Assembly: GCA_023428425.1 (NCBI GenBank)
Contig: JAEYYP010000298.1
Span: 1 to 5,221, forward strand
Direction: 5' to 3'
DNA from: Pseudomonadota bacterium
Lineage (GTDB): Bacteria > Pseudomonadota > Alphaproteobacteria > Rhizobiales > Devosiaceae
DNA length: 5,221 nucleotides
Shown here piece after piece: positions 1 through 4,943 of this stretch (positions are counted from its first letter, which is position 1; each line of letters starts with the position of its first letter). The position numbers were made by a program, and so were the translations under genes. Under the pieces are notes generated by a model. The model was not told where the DNA came from. It did no database searches and saw only the letters and a list, made by a program, of their open reading frames with translations.

Positions 1-1
1 G

Positions 2-175
2 TGGATGTTCAACGTGCGCGTCGACGACCTCGACGGCTTCATTGCCCAACTGACCGCATCTGGCATCGCTGTCGAAACCCGCCCCGACGAATGGGACACC
101 CCGGAAACCGGCCGCTTCGCCCGCATCCACGATCCCGAGGGCAACCAGATCGAGCTGTGGCAACCACCCGCCTGA
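2..175 (+). CDS. VOC (glyoxalase/bleomycin-resistance fold) protein, C-terminal fragment
   Basis: Only the last 57 codons and the TGA stop are in the window; the gene begins upstream. The readable tail starts WMFNVRVDD, then has a helix (DGFIAQLTASGI) and a closing strand pair ending DPEGNQIELWQPPA. That is the standard last beta-alpha-beta-beta half of a vicinal oxygen chelate module. The Glu in NQIELW (residue 51 of the fragment) sits where the family's C-terminal metal or catalytic acid lies. VOC proteins include glyoxalase I, extradiol dioxygenases and drug-binding resistance proteins; the fragment does not separate these, so no substrate is assigned. It is not a copy of the other VOC gene in the window (4293-4673): the tails differ clearly (NQIELWQPPA against NKWDLIQPK). 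It converges on the small minus-strand gene that ends 6 bp beyond its stop. The fold is fairly sure, the function is not. Confidence 0.8.
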   Translation, partial: WMFNVRVDDLDGFIAQLTASGIAVETRPDEWDTPETGRFARIHDPEGNQIELWQPPA

Positions 176-181
176 GTGGGA

Positions 182-382
182 CTACTCTTCGACCCAGCTG
201 TCGAACTCGCCGTCTTTCCTGAGCCGCGCCACCATGTAGCCACCGCGTTCGCGAGGCCTGATCTCATACTCGTACTGCCCGCCGTCCATGGCGCGCTGGA
301 TGTTGGCAGCGCTTTCCGCGCTCTCGATCGACGAATAGACCTGCGGCACGCTGCCGCCTTCGCTGACGAATGCCCGTGACAT
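182..382 (-). CDS. Small hypothetical protein, 66 aa
   Basis: I do not recognise a characterised family. The start is taken at 382 because a perfect AAGGAG lies 7 nt upstream on the minus strand; an in-frame ATG at 403 would add only MRRRRSP and lacks such a site. The product begins MSRAFVSEGG and continues with a likely helix (SSIESAESAANIQRAMDGG). It ends in a basic-to-acidic stretch (EIRPRERGGYMVARLRKDG, then EFDSWVEE). It has no signal peptide, membrane segment or cysteine, so it is probably a soluble cytoplasmic protein. The strong ribosome binding site and an extended -10-like sequence just upstream argue for a real gene rather than a chance ORF. It is divergent from the sugar dehydrogenase gene and shares a 124-bp intergenic region with it. 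No function is assigned. Confidence 0.7.
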   Translation of the reverse strand: MSRAFVSEGGSVPQVYSSIESAESAANIQRAMDGGQYEYEIRPRERGGYMVARLRKDGEFDSWVEE

Positions 383-389
383 CGGCGAT

Positions 390-395
390 CTCCTT
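390..395 (-). promoter_or_regulatory. Ribosome binding site that decides the start of the 66-aa protein
   Basis: On the minus strand the hexamer AAGGAG ends 7 nt before the ATG at 382. It fits that start and lies downstream of the longer in-frame ATG at 403, so the shorter protein is preferred. Confidence 0.75.
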
Positions 396-404
396 CGGCG
401 CAAG

Positions 405-413
405 CGTATACCA
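405..413 (-). promoter_or_regulatory. Candidate extended -10 promoter element for the small minus-strand gene
   Basis: Read on the minus strand the bases are TGGTATACG, an extended -10 pattern (TG, one base, then TATACG). No good -35 is present at 16-18 nt; the best candidate is TTCGTC, which matches poorly. If used, transcription would start near 398 and leave a very short leader just long enough to hold the AAGGAG at 390-395. This rests on motif resemblance only. Confidence 0.3.
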
Positions 414-491
414 CCTTAGCAAGCCGGACGAATTTTGGTTCCGCCGAACTTCCCTTCGTGCATGACTTCCCATTAAGTTCGCGCCGGTTTC

Positions 492-497
492 AGGGAG
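492..497 (+). promoter_or_regulatory. Ribosome binding site that decides the dehydrogenase start
   Basis: AGGGAG ends 9 nt before the ATG at 507 (MAKKKIAV). The in-frame ATG at 498 follows it immediately with no spacer, so 507 is the likelier start. The protein then begins directly at the first beta strand of the Rossmann fold, as is usual for this family. Confidence 0.65.
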
Positions 498-506
498 ATG
501 CCAGAC

Positions 507-1444
507 ATGGCCAAGAAGAAGATCGCCGTCATCGGCATCGGCAAGATCGCGCAGGACCAGCATCTGCCGGTGATCGACAAGAGCCCGGATTTCGAACTCG
601 CCGCGGTGGTCTCGACGCGCGGCGTCGGACACCGCGACGTGCCGGTGTTCAAGACGCCGGCCGAGTTCTACAAGGCCATGCCCGAGGTGAAGCTGGTTTC
701 GCTCTGCACGCCGCCCGGCGTGCGCCATGCCTATGTCCGCGAAGCGATCGATGCCGGCAAGGACGTGCTGCTCGAAAGCCGCCGACGCCGACCATCACCG
801 AGTTCGAGGACCTCGTCAGCTATGGCGCGAAGAAGGGCCGCGTGCTCTTCCAGACCTGGCACAGCCGCTACAACGCCGCCGTTGATGCGGCGAAGCTGAT
901 CCTCAAGGACGAGGGCGTCGAGACGGTGCGCATCGACTGGCGCGAGAGCGTCCGCAAGTGGCACCCGGGCCAGGAATGGGTGTGGGAGCCGGGCGGCTTC
1001 GGCGTCTGCGATCCGGGCATCAACGCGATGTCGATCTTCACCAAGATCATGCCGTTCCCGGTCTTCGTCGAGAGCGCGAACCTCAAGTTCCCCGCCAACC
1101 GGCAGACGCCGGTGGATGTCGAGATCGTCTTCAAGTCGGCCCAGAAGCACAAGCCGAAGCTCTCGGCCGGGTTCAACTGGCTCGAGGAGACCGGCGAGAT
1201 CTGGACCATCTCGATGACCACGCGCAAGGGCAGCGAGCTGAAGCTCGAGCGCGGCGGCTCGGTGCTGAAGGTCAACGGCCGCGAAACCGTCGCCAATCCG
1301 GGCGAGGAATACGAGATGATCTACGAGCGCTTCGCCAAGCTGCTCAAGAAGGGCAAGTCGGAGATGGACGGCTCGCCCCTCCGCCTCATCGGCGACGCCT
1401 TCCTGCTCGGCGCGCGCGAGAACGTCGAAGACTTCAACTGGTAA
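507..1444 (+). pseudogene. NADP-dependent aldose (L-arabinose/D-galactose) 1-dehydrogenase, Gfo/Idh/MocA family, frameshifted
   Basis: This enzyme type oxidises the C1 of L-arabinose or D-galactose to the lactone with NAD(P)+ in the cytoplasm, the first step of non-phosphorylative sugar breakdown. The sequence splits over two frames. The N-terminal half (507 to about 776) holds the Rossmann motif GIGKIA (residues 10-15), then QDQHLP and CTPPGVRHAY. The second half, in another frame to 1444, holds TWHSRYNAAV, RKWHPGQEWVWEPGGFG, DPGINAMSI and a C-terminal SPLRLIGDAFLLG. From memory these closely match Azospirillum brasilense L-arabinose 1-dehydrogenase. At 774-780 the bases GAAAGCC replace the expected GAAAAGCC. 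Restoring one A gives Glu90-Lys91-Pro-Pro and a 312-aa protein of normal family length, with catalytic-type Asp169 and Asn173 present. As written, the first frame stops at 897-899 after 130 aa, giving a dead enzyme. A sequencing error in the short A run is an equally good explanation. D-galactose, L-arabinose and related sugars cannot be told apart here. Confidence 0.88.
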
Positions 1445-1449
1445 GGAGG
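1443..1449 (+). promoter_or_regulatory. Orphan Shine-Dalgarno sequence after the dehydrogenase stop
   Basis: AAGGAGG overlaps the dehydrogenase TAA but has no ATG, GTG or TTG at a usable distance. The nearest TTG is at 1470, 20 nt away, and it lies in the loop of a palindrome. The real cupin start at 1517 has its own AGGAGG at 1506-1511. The site may be chance, or a relic of an earlier and tighter gene junction. Confidence 0.4.
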
Positions 1450-1453
1450 CGGA

Positions 1454-1496
1454 GCGTTCTCAGGAAAAGTTGCAGACTTTTCCGGTTCGAGAGCGC
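1454..1496. repeat. Palindromic intergenic element, candidate dispersed rhizobial-type repeat
   Basis: The inner arms are GGAAAAG (1463-1469) and CTTTTCC (1477-1483), a perfect 7-bp match around a 7-nt loop. The outer arms GCGTTCTC (1454-1461) and GAGAGCGC (1489-1496) also pair, with one G-T wobble, leaving an unequal internal loop of 1 and 5 nt. The element fills most of the 72-bp gap between the dehydrogenase and the cupin. Short palindromes built on GGAAAAG/CTTTTCC arms are common between genes in Rhizobiales chromosomes, so I read this as a copy of such a repeat; only one copy is visible here. It has no T run after it and so is not a standard terminator. It could act as an mRNA stabiliser or partial attenuator inside the operon. 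Confidence 0.55.
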
Positions 1497-1516
1497 GACC
1501 AACTCAGGAGGACCAT

Positions 1517-2014
1517 ATGTATGAGACCTTCAACGGCTCCGCCCACCCGCTGGCGCCAAAGGAAATCGCCATCACCGCCCTGCCCGATGACGAGCGGGTC
1601 TGGGTGCCGCAGGCCGAGGGCGTGTGGTTTCGCCCGCTGTTCCTCAACACCCTGCACGGCCAGTGGTGCAACCTGCTGCGCGTCCGCCGCGCCGGGGTGC
1701 TGAGCCGCCACCTCCACCCGCAGCCGGTGCATGGCTACGTGATCAAGGGCCGCTGGTACTATCTCGAACACGACTGGGTGGCCGAGACCGGCTCCTACGT
1801 GTTCGAGCCGCCGGGCGAGATCCACACCCTGACGGTGCCCGAGGACTGCGAGGAGATGATCACCTTCTTCAACATCTCGGGCTGCATGGTCTACCTCGAC
1901 AAGGACAACAAGCAGGTCGGCTTCGAGGACGTCTTCACCAAGATCGACATGTGCAGGAAGCACTACGAGAAGGTAGGACTGGGCGCCGACTACGTGAACC
2001 AGTTCGTGCGCTGA
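1517..2014 (+). CDS. Cupin-fold protein, 2,4'-dihydroxyacetophenone dioxygenase family
   Basis: The 165-aa product starts at the ATG 5 nt after AGGAGG (1506-1511). It has the two cupin metal motifs. Motif 1 is GVLSRHLHPQPVHGYVIKG, with His65 and His67 as likely ligands and His72 where many cupins have Glu. Motif 2 is GSYVFEPPGEIHTL, with His103 as the third ligand. The founding enzyme of this family is an iron dioxygenase that cleaves 2,4'-dihydroxyacetophenone to 4-hydroxybenzoate and formate. Most relatives are untested, and the sugar-dehydrogenase context here does not point to an aromatic substrate. There is no signal peptide, so it is cytoplasmic. It lies 72 bp after the dehydrogenase and its stop overlaps the SDR start, so the three are probably one transcript. 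The family call is good; the reaction is not known, and a metal-dependent isomerase or hydrolase role is also possible. Confidence 0.87.
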   Translation: MYETFNGSAHPLAPKEIAITALPDDERVWVPQAEGVWFRPLFLNTLHGQWCNLLRVRRAGVLSRHLHPQPVHGYVIKGRWYYLEHDWVAETGSYVFEPPGEIHTLTVPEDCEEMITFFNISGCMVYLDKDNKQVGFEDVFTKIDMCRKHYEKVGLGADYVNQFVR

Positions 2015-2739
2015 TGAGCTGGGCATCCGAGTTCTACGCCGGCAGGCATGTCGTCATCACCGGGGGCACCTCCGGCATCGGCCAGGGGATCGGCCGGGCG
2101 TTCGCCGATGCGGGCGCCACCGTGCACGCCACCGGGGCGACGCAGGCCGAGGTCGAGGCCGCGGCCATCGCCGAGCCGCGCTTCCGCTACACACAGGTCG
2201 ATGTCCGCAATTCCGAACAGGTGGCGGAATATGCCGGGGCGTTCGGGCCGGTCGCCGCGCTCGTCAACTGCGCCGGCATCAACCTGCGCGCCGCCGAGCA
2301 CACCGTCGAAGGGTTCGAGACGGTGATCGACATCAACCTCAACGGCTCGATGCGCACGGCCTATGCCTTCCGCGAAAAGCTCAAGGACGGCGCCATCCTC
2401 AATATTGGCTCGATGTTCTCGTTCTTCGGCGCCCCGCATGCGCCGGCCTATGCGGCCTCCAAGCACGCCGTGGCCGGGCTGACGAAATCGCTGGCCGCCG
2501 CCCTCGCACGAGAGGGTATCCGTGTCAATGCGCTGGCGCCCGGCTGGATCGAGACGGCGATGACGGCGGTGCCACGCGCCAACGAGACCCGCAACGCCGA
2601 GCTGATGGGCCGCACGCCGCTCGGCCGCTGGGGCACGCCGGCCGACCTCGCGCCATCAGCCCTATTCCTCTGCAGCCCCCTCGCCGGCTACATCACCGGC
2701 GCCGTCCTGCCCATCGACGGGGGCTACCTCATCGCCTGA
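2014..2739 (+). CDS. Short-chain dehydrogenase/reductase (SDR), classical type
   Basis: The 241-aa protein has every hallmark of a classical SDR. These are the cofactor loop TGGTSGIG (residues 16-23), Asp63 of the adenine-ring pocket, and NCAG (85-88). The catalytic tetrad is Asn108, Ser133, Tyr146 and Lys150 in the YAASK setting, and the C-terminal IDGGY closes the fold. The loop after the second strand (ATGAT) resembles that of FabG, so NADPH is plausible. The ATG at 2014 shares its A with the cupin TGA and has no Shine-Dalgarno close upstream, so translation probably depends on coupling to the cupin. It presumably oxidises or reduces a hydroxyl/keto group on the substrate of this operon; relatives include sugar-acid and 3-oxoacyl reductases and the substrate is not readable. 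Its last 78 bp are overlapped antisense by the gene at 2662-3240. Leu217 is the GC-poor codon CTA, which is that gene's stop on the other strand. Confidence 0.94.
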   Translation: MSWASEFYAGRHVVITGGTSGIGQGIGRAFADAGATVHATGATQAEVEAAAIAEPRFRYTQVDVRNSEQVAEYAGAFGPVAALVNCAGINLRAAEHTVEGFETVIDINLNGSMRTAYAFREKLKDGAILNIGSMFSFFGAPHAPAYAASKHAVAGLTKSLAAALAREGIRVNALAPGWIETAMTAVPRANETRNAELMGRTPLGRWGTPADLAPSALFLCSPLAGYITGAVLPIDGGYLIA

Positions 2740-3240
2740 CGAGCCGGCGGGCTCGACCGGACTTTTCGGAGCGCAGAAGTAGAGCGCCTTGCTGATGGCG
2801 GCGAGCGACCCCGAGAGCGAGATGGCGCGGTCCGATGACGCGCCATCCACGGGGTCGAGGTAGACCAGCCCGGCGTTGAGCAGGTTCTCGACGATCGCGC
2901 CGACATCGCCTTCGATGCGTGAGTGATACGGGCCAGTGCCGGCGACGGCGGTCACCGGGAAGCGCACCATCTCGCGATCGAACTCGAGCACCCAGCGCCC
3001 GGCGTCACCGCCGGCGCGGCTGGTATGGATATGCACCCCGACGGAGAAATCATCCTCGCAGCGCACCGCGAGGCAGGTGTAGCGCTCCGGCGATGCGCCA
3101 TACGAACAGCCCATCGCCGCCCGGTCGCCCTCGCCAGGCAGCGGCGAGTAGCGCCACCCGGCTTCCTGCGCGAGGGCTGGGGCACCGGCCAGTCCCAGCC
3201 ACAACGCCGTCACCCCGCGGAACAGGCTGCCCCGAGGCAT
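2662..3240 (-). CDS. Secreted protein of unknown function with four cysteines, 192 aa
   Basis: I do not recognise the family. A signal peptide is clear: basic MPRGSLFR, a hydrophobic core (GVTALWLGLAGAP) and a cleavage site after ALA at residue 24, so the mature protein starts QEAGWRY in the periplasm or outside. The mature part carries Cys45, Cys56 and Cys61 (MGCSYG, YTCLAVRCEDD) and Cys156 (ALYFCAPK), enough for two disulfides, with beta-rich sequence between. From about residue 160 it turns into a Pro/Gly/Ala/Asp/Glu tail without obvious fold. Residues 168-192 are encoded antisense to the SDR gene, in exact codon register. The ATG at 3240 follows AAGGGG (3244-3249), which overlaps the stop codon of the aldo/keto reductase upstream; the 7-bp gap implies one transcript. 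The gene is well supported by its signal peptide and ribosome binding site. Its role is unknown. Confidence 0.82.
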   Translation of the reverse strand: MPRGSLFRGVTALWLGLAGAPALAQEAGWRYSPLPGEGDRAAMGCSYGASPERYTCLAVRCEDDFSVGVHIHTSRAGGDAGRWVLEFDREMVRFPVTAVAGTGPYHSRIEGDVGAIVENLLNAGLVYLDPVDGASSDRAISLSGSLAAISKALYFCAPKSPVEPAGSSGDEVAPVDGQDGAGDVAGEGAAEE

Positions 3241-3247
3241 GATCCCC

Positions 3248-4195
3248 TTACTTCCCCGCTGCGTTGAGCAGCGCGAGGTCGCGGGCGGTGAGCGTCAGCC
3301 GGGCGCCACGCACCAGTGACTCGAGCTGCGCGACACTGGTCGCCGAAGCGATCGGCGCGGCCACCGCCGGCTGTGCCGCCACCCACGCGAGGGCCGCCTC
3401 GCCCGGTTCAACACCGTGGTCGGCCGCCACCTGGTCGAGTGCGGCGAGGATGGCGAGGCCGCGCTCGTTCAGATACTTGCCGACCACCCCGCCGCCGCGC
3501 GGGCTCTTCGCGGCGTCAGCGGCGGTGCGGTACTTGCCGGTGAGGAACCCGGACGCCAGGCCGTAGTAGTGGATGCCCGAGATTTCCTCGGCGACGCAGA
3601 GGTCCTGCACCGGGCCCTCGAATTTCTCGCGGGTATAGAGGTTGTACTCGTTCTGCAGCGTCTCGTAGCGCGGCAGGCCGTTGGCCTTCGACACCGCCAG
3701 CGCTTCGGACAGCATCGCCGCATCCTGGTTCGACGTGCCGATATACCGGACCTTGCCCGCCTTGATCAGCGTGTCGTAGGCAGCCAGGGTCTCGGCGATC
3801 GGCGTGTTCGGGTCGGGCCAGTGGCTCTGGTAGAGGTCGATATAGTCGGTCTGCAGCCGGCGCAGGGAGTTCTCGACTTCCTCGATGATCCACTTGCCGC
3901 TCAGGTCCTTGTGGCCCTGCCCCATGTCGGAACCGACCTTGGTGAACACCAGCACCTTGTCGCGGTTACCGCGCGCCTTCATCCAGCGGCCGATGATCTT
4001 CTCGCTGTCGCTGTCATTGCCCGGTACCCAGCGCGAGTAGCTGTCGGCGGTGTCGATGGCATTGAAGCCGGAGGCGAGATAGGCGTCGAAGACCTGGAAC
4101 GAGGTCGCCTCGTCCATGATCCAGCCGACGACATTGGTGCCCAGCACCAGCGGCTCGATGAAAAGCTCCGAGCGGCCGAGGCGGCGCTTGGTCAT
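3248..4195 (-). CDS. Aldo/keto reductase
   Basis: This 315-aa TIM-barrel oxidoreductase uses NADP(H) to interconvert aldehydes or ketones and alcohols in the cytoplasm. The catalytic tetrad is visible as Asp48 and Tyr53 (IDTADSYSRW), Lys86 (FTKVG) and His125 (YQSHWPDP). Further family landmarks are GTSNQ (153-157), GLASGFLTGKY (212-222) and the cofactor-phosphate region ASATSVAQLESL (283-294). Length and motifs place it with the IolS/Tas-like AKRs rather than the mammalian aldose reductases. Relatives oxidise inositol-type or sugar substrates or reduce methylglyoxal-like carbonyls. The start at 4195 is preferred over a GTG at 4204 because GGAG (4204-4207) lies 8 nt upstream of it and overlaps that GTG. 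The gene continues 7 bp later into the secreted protein and follows a VOC gene by 97 bp, so the three may form one minus-strand operon. The substrate is not assignable. Confidence 0.94.
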   Translation of the reverse strand: MTKRRLGRSELFIEPLVLGTNVVGWIMDEATSFQVFDAYLASGFNAIDTADSYSRWVPGNDSDSEKIIGRWMKARGNRDKVLVFTKVGSDMGQGHKDLSGKWIIEEVENSLRRLQTDYIDLYQSHWPDPNTPIAETLAAYDTLIKAGKVRYIGTSNQDAAMLSEALAVSKANGLPRYETLQNEYNLYTREKFEGPVQDLCVAEEISGIHYYGLASGFLTGKYRTAADAAKSPRGGGVVGKYLNERGLAILAALDQVAADHGVEPGEAALAWVAAQPAVAAPIASATSVAQLESLVRGARLTLTARDLALLNAAGK

Positions 4196-4203
4196 GGCAA
4201 TCA

Positions 4204-4207
4204 CTCC
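4204..4207 (-). promoter_or_regulatory. Ribosome binding site that decides the aldo/keto reductase start
   Basis: Minus-strand GGAG stands 8 nt before the ATG at 4195. It overlaps the alternative GTG at 4204, so the longer reading (three extra residues) would lack a site. Confidence 0.65.
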
Positions 4208-4292
4208 AGTATCCGGTGAAAACGTCGAAGGAAGAACGCCAGCCTATGCCCGGCGGTTCACGTCCGGCAAGGCCGGGTGGCACACGGGGCGG

Positions 4293-4673
4293 TCACTTCG
4301 GCTGGATGAGGTCCCACTTGTTGCCGTAGAGGTCCTCGAACACCGCGACCGACCCGTAGGGTTCGTGCCGGGGCGCTTCGAGGAATTTCACGCCATTGGC
4401 GGTGAAGCGCGCGAAATCACCCGCGAAGTCGTCCGTCTCGAGGAAGAAGCCGACGCGGCCACCGGTCTGGTCGCCGACTCGCGCCCGTTCGTCAGCATCG
4501 CCGGCCTCGGCCAGCAGCAGTCGCGCACCACCACCGGCGGGCGCGACCAGCACCCAGCGCTTGCCACCGCCCAATGCGGTATCGGCAATAAGTTCAAAAC
4601 CCAGCTTTTCGACATAGAAGCCGATCGCTTCGTCATAGTTGCCGACCACCAGTGCCACGGTAGCGATGCGCAT
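4293..4673 (-). CDS. VOC (glyoxalase/bleomycin-resistance fold) protein, 126 aa
   Basis: The protein has the normal single-domain VOC length and two beta-alpha-beta-beta-beta modules. The first opens RIATVALVVGNYDEAIGFY, followed by VEKLGFELIAD. The second holds GFFLETDDFAGDFARFTANG and ends in FEDLYGNKWDLIQPK. Glu113 (VFEDLYGN) is at the usual C-terminal metal position, but the first strand has no His or Glu at the matching N-terminal position (VALVV). This suggests the protein may not be a classic four-ligand metalloenzyme and might instead bind a ligand or use another site. The start at 4673 follows GGAG (4682-4685) by 8 nt. It lies upstream of the aldo/keto reductase on the same strand, fitting a role in handling reactive carbonyls or small aromatic compounds, though this is only context. 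Family secure, function unknown. Confidence 0.92.
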   Translation of the reverse strand: MRIATVALVVGNYDEAIGFYVEKLGFELIADTALGGGKRWVLVAPAGGGARLLLAEAGDADERARVGDQTGGRVGFFLETDDFAGDFARFTANGVKFLEAPRHEPYGSVAVFEDLYGNKWDLIQPK

Positions 4674-4816
4674 CGGCCTGTCTCCACTGTTTCGTTGTCG
4701 ACCCTCGCCGGCTCAGTGCCGGAGGACGACGGCTTCGCGCAACCGCTTTACCTGTCGGCAAACTGCCTTTTTCTACGAATTCGTCACAACAGGAATCTCA
4801 TTCCCGATGACCGGGC

Positions 4817-4834
4817 TTTGACCGGTTGGTCAAA
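4817..4834. promoter_or_regulatory. 18-bp palindrome, candidate operator between the VOC and dppA genes
   Basis: TTTGACC and GGTCAAA form perfect 7-bp arms around GGTT. This is the size and symmetry of a binding site for a dimeric repressor such as a TetR- or GntR-type protein. Each strand of the palindrome contains TTGACC, a good match to a -35 hexamer, so the site could cover promoters in either direction. The matching -10 at 17 nt on the plus strand (CATTGC, 4841-4846) is weak. A further TGACCGG at 4808-4814 repeats the left arm 11 bp away (4819-4825), about one helical turn. No regulator gene is in the window. It sits about 110 bp before the dppA start and 143 bp before the VOC start. Confidence 0.45.
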
Positions 4835-4880
4835 CTCAGCCATTGCGCCACCCGGAAAAAACGGCTTTGTTGCGGCCAAG

Positions 4881-4920
4881 CTCCGGAAAGGTGGGATGGG
4901 GTCCCGCCTTGCAACCGGAG
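4881..4920 (+). promoter_or_regulatory. Long hairpin in the dppA leader
   Basis: The outer arms CTCCGG (4881-4886) and CCGGAG (4915-4920) pair perfectly. The inner arms AAGGTGGGA (4888-4896) and TCCCGCCTT (4902-4910) pair over 9 bp with one G-T wobble, closing a TGGGG loop. The internal loop has 1 nt on one side and 4 (GCAA) on the other. The structure ends 23 nt before the dppA ATG and just upstream of its ribosome binding site at 4933-4937. There is no T run, so it is not a plain terminator. It could shape translation, protect the mRNA end or present a site to a small RNA. Confidence 0.5.
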
Positions 4921-4943
4921 CGCAATGCTATCGGGAGACATCC

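Noticed and set aside
458..506. Longer upstream start (458) for the downstream dehydrogenase frame, as one open frame to 1444
   Set aside because: Its first 100 or so residues are low-complexity Arg/Ala-rich shadow sequence of the true Rossmann half, which is in the neighbouring frame with a proper ribosome binding site.
774..781. Programmed -1 frameshift in the dehydrogenase
   Set aside because: There is no canonical slippery heptamer and no reason for such control in this family; a deletion or read error is simpler.
1624..2013. Possible N-terminal extension of the SDR from an in-frame start at 1624
   Set aside because: The extra 130 residues are the cupin gene read out of frame. The SDR fold begins normally at the ATG overlapping the cupin stop.
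3416..4219. Long plus-strand open frame of 267 codons opposite the aldo/keto reductase
   Set aside because: It is the antisense shadow of a gene with a full catalytic tetrad; its own translation shows no recognisable domain.
4248..4271. Minus-strand promoter for the aldo/keto reductase (TTGCCG, 16-17 nt, CATAGG/ATAGGC)
   Set aside because: The -10 matches are poor and the gene may simply be transcribed from upstream of the VOC gene.
4264..4276. CCGGC-AAG-GCCGG hairpin between the VOC and aldo/keto reductase genes as a terminator
   Set aside because: The stem is only 5 bp and no T run follows on the minus strand. In GC-rich DNA such short inverted repeats are common by chance.
2..4673. The two VOC genes as a duplicated pair bounding a transferred island
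   Set aside because: Their C-termini differ in sequence and length of conserved motifs, and no direct repeats, tRNA or integrase genes mark island ends.
4775..4784. Perfect 10-bp palindrome ACGAATTCGT
   Set aside because: Too short to mean much alone; it does not extend and has no partner copy nearby.
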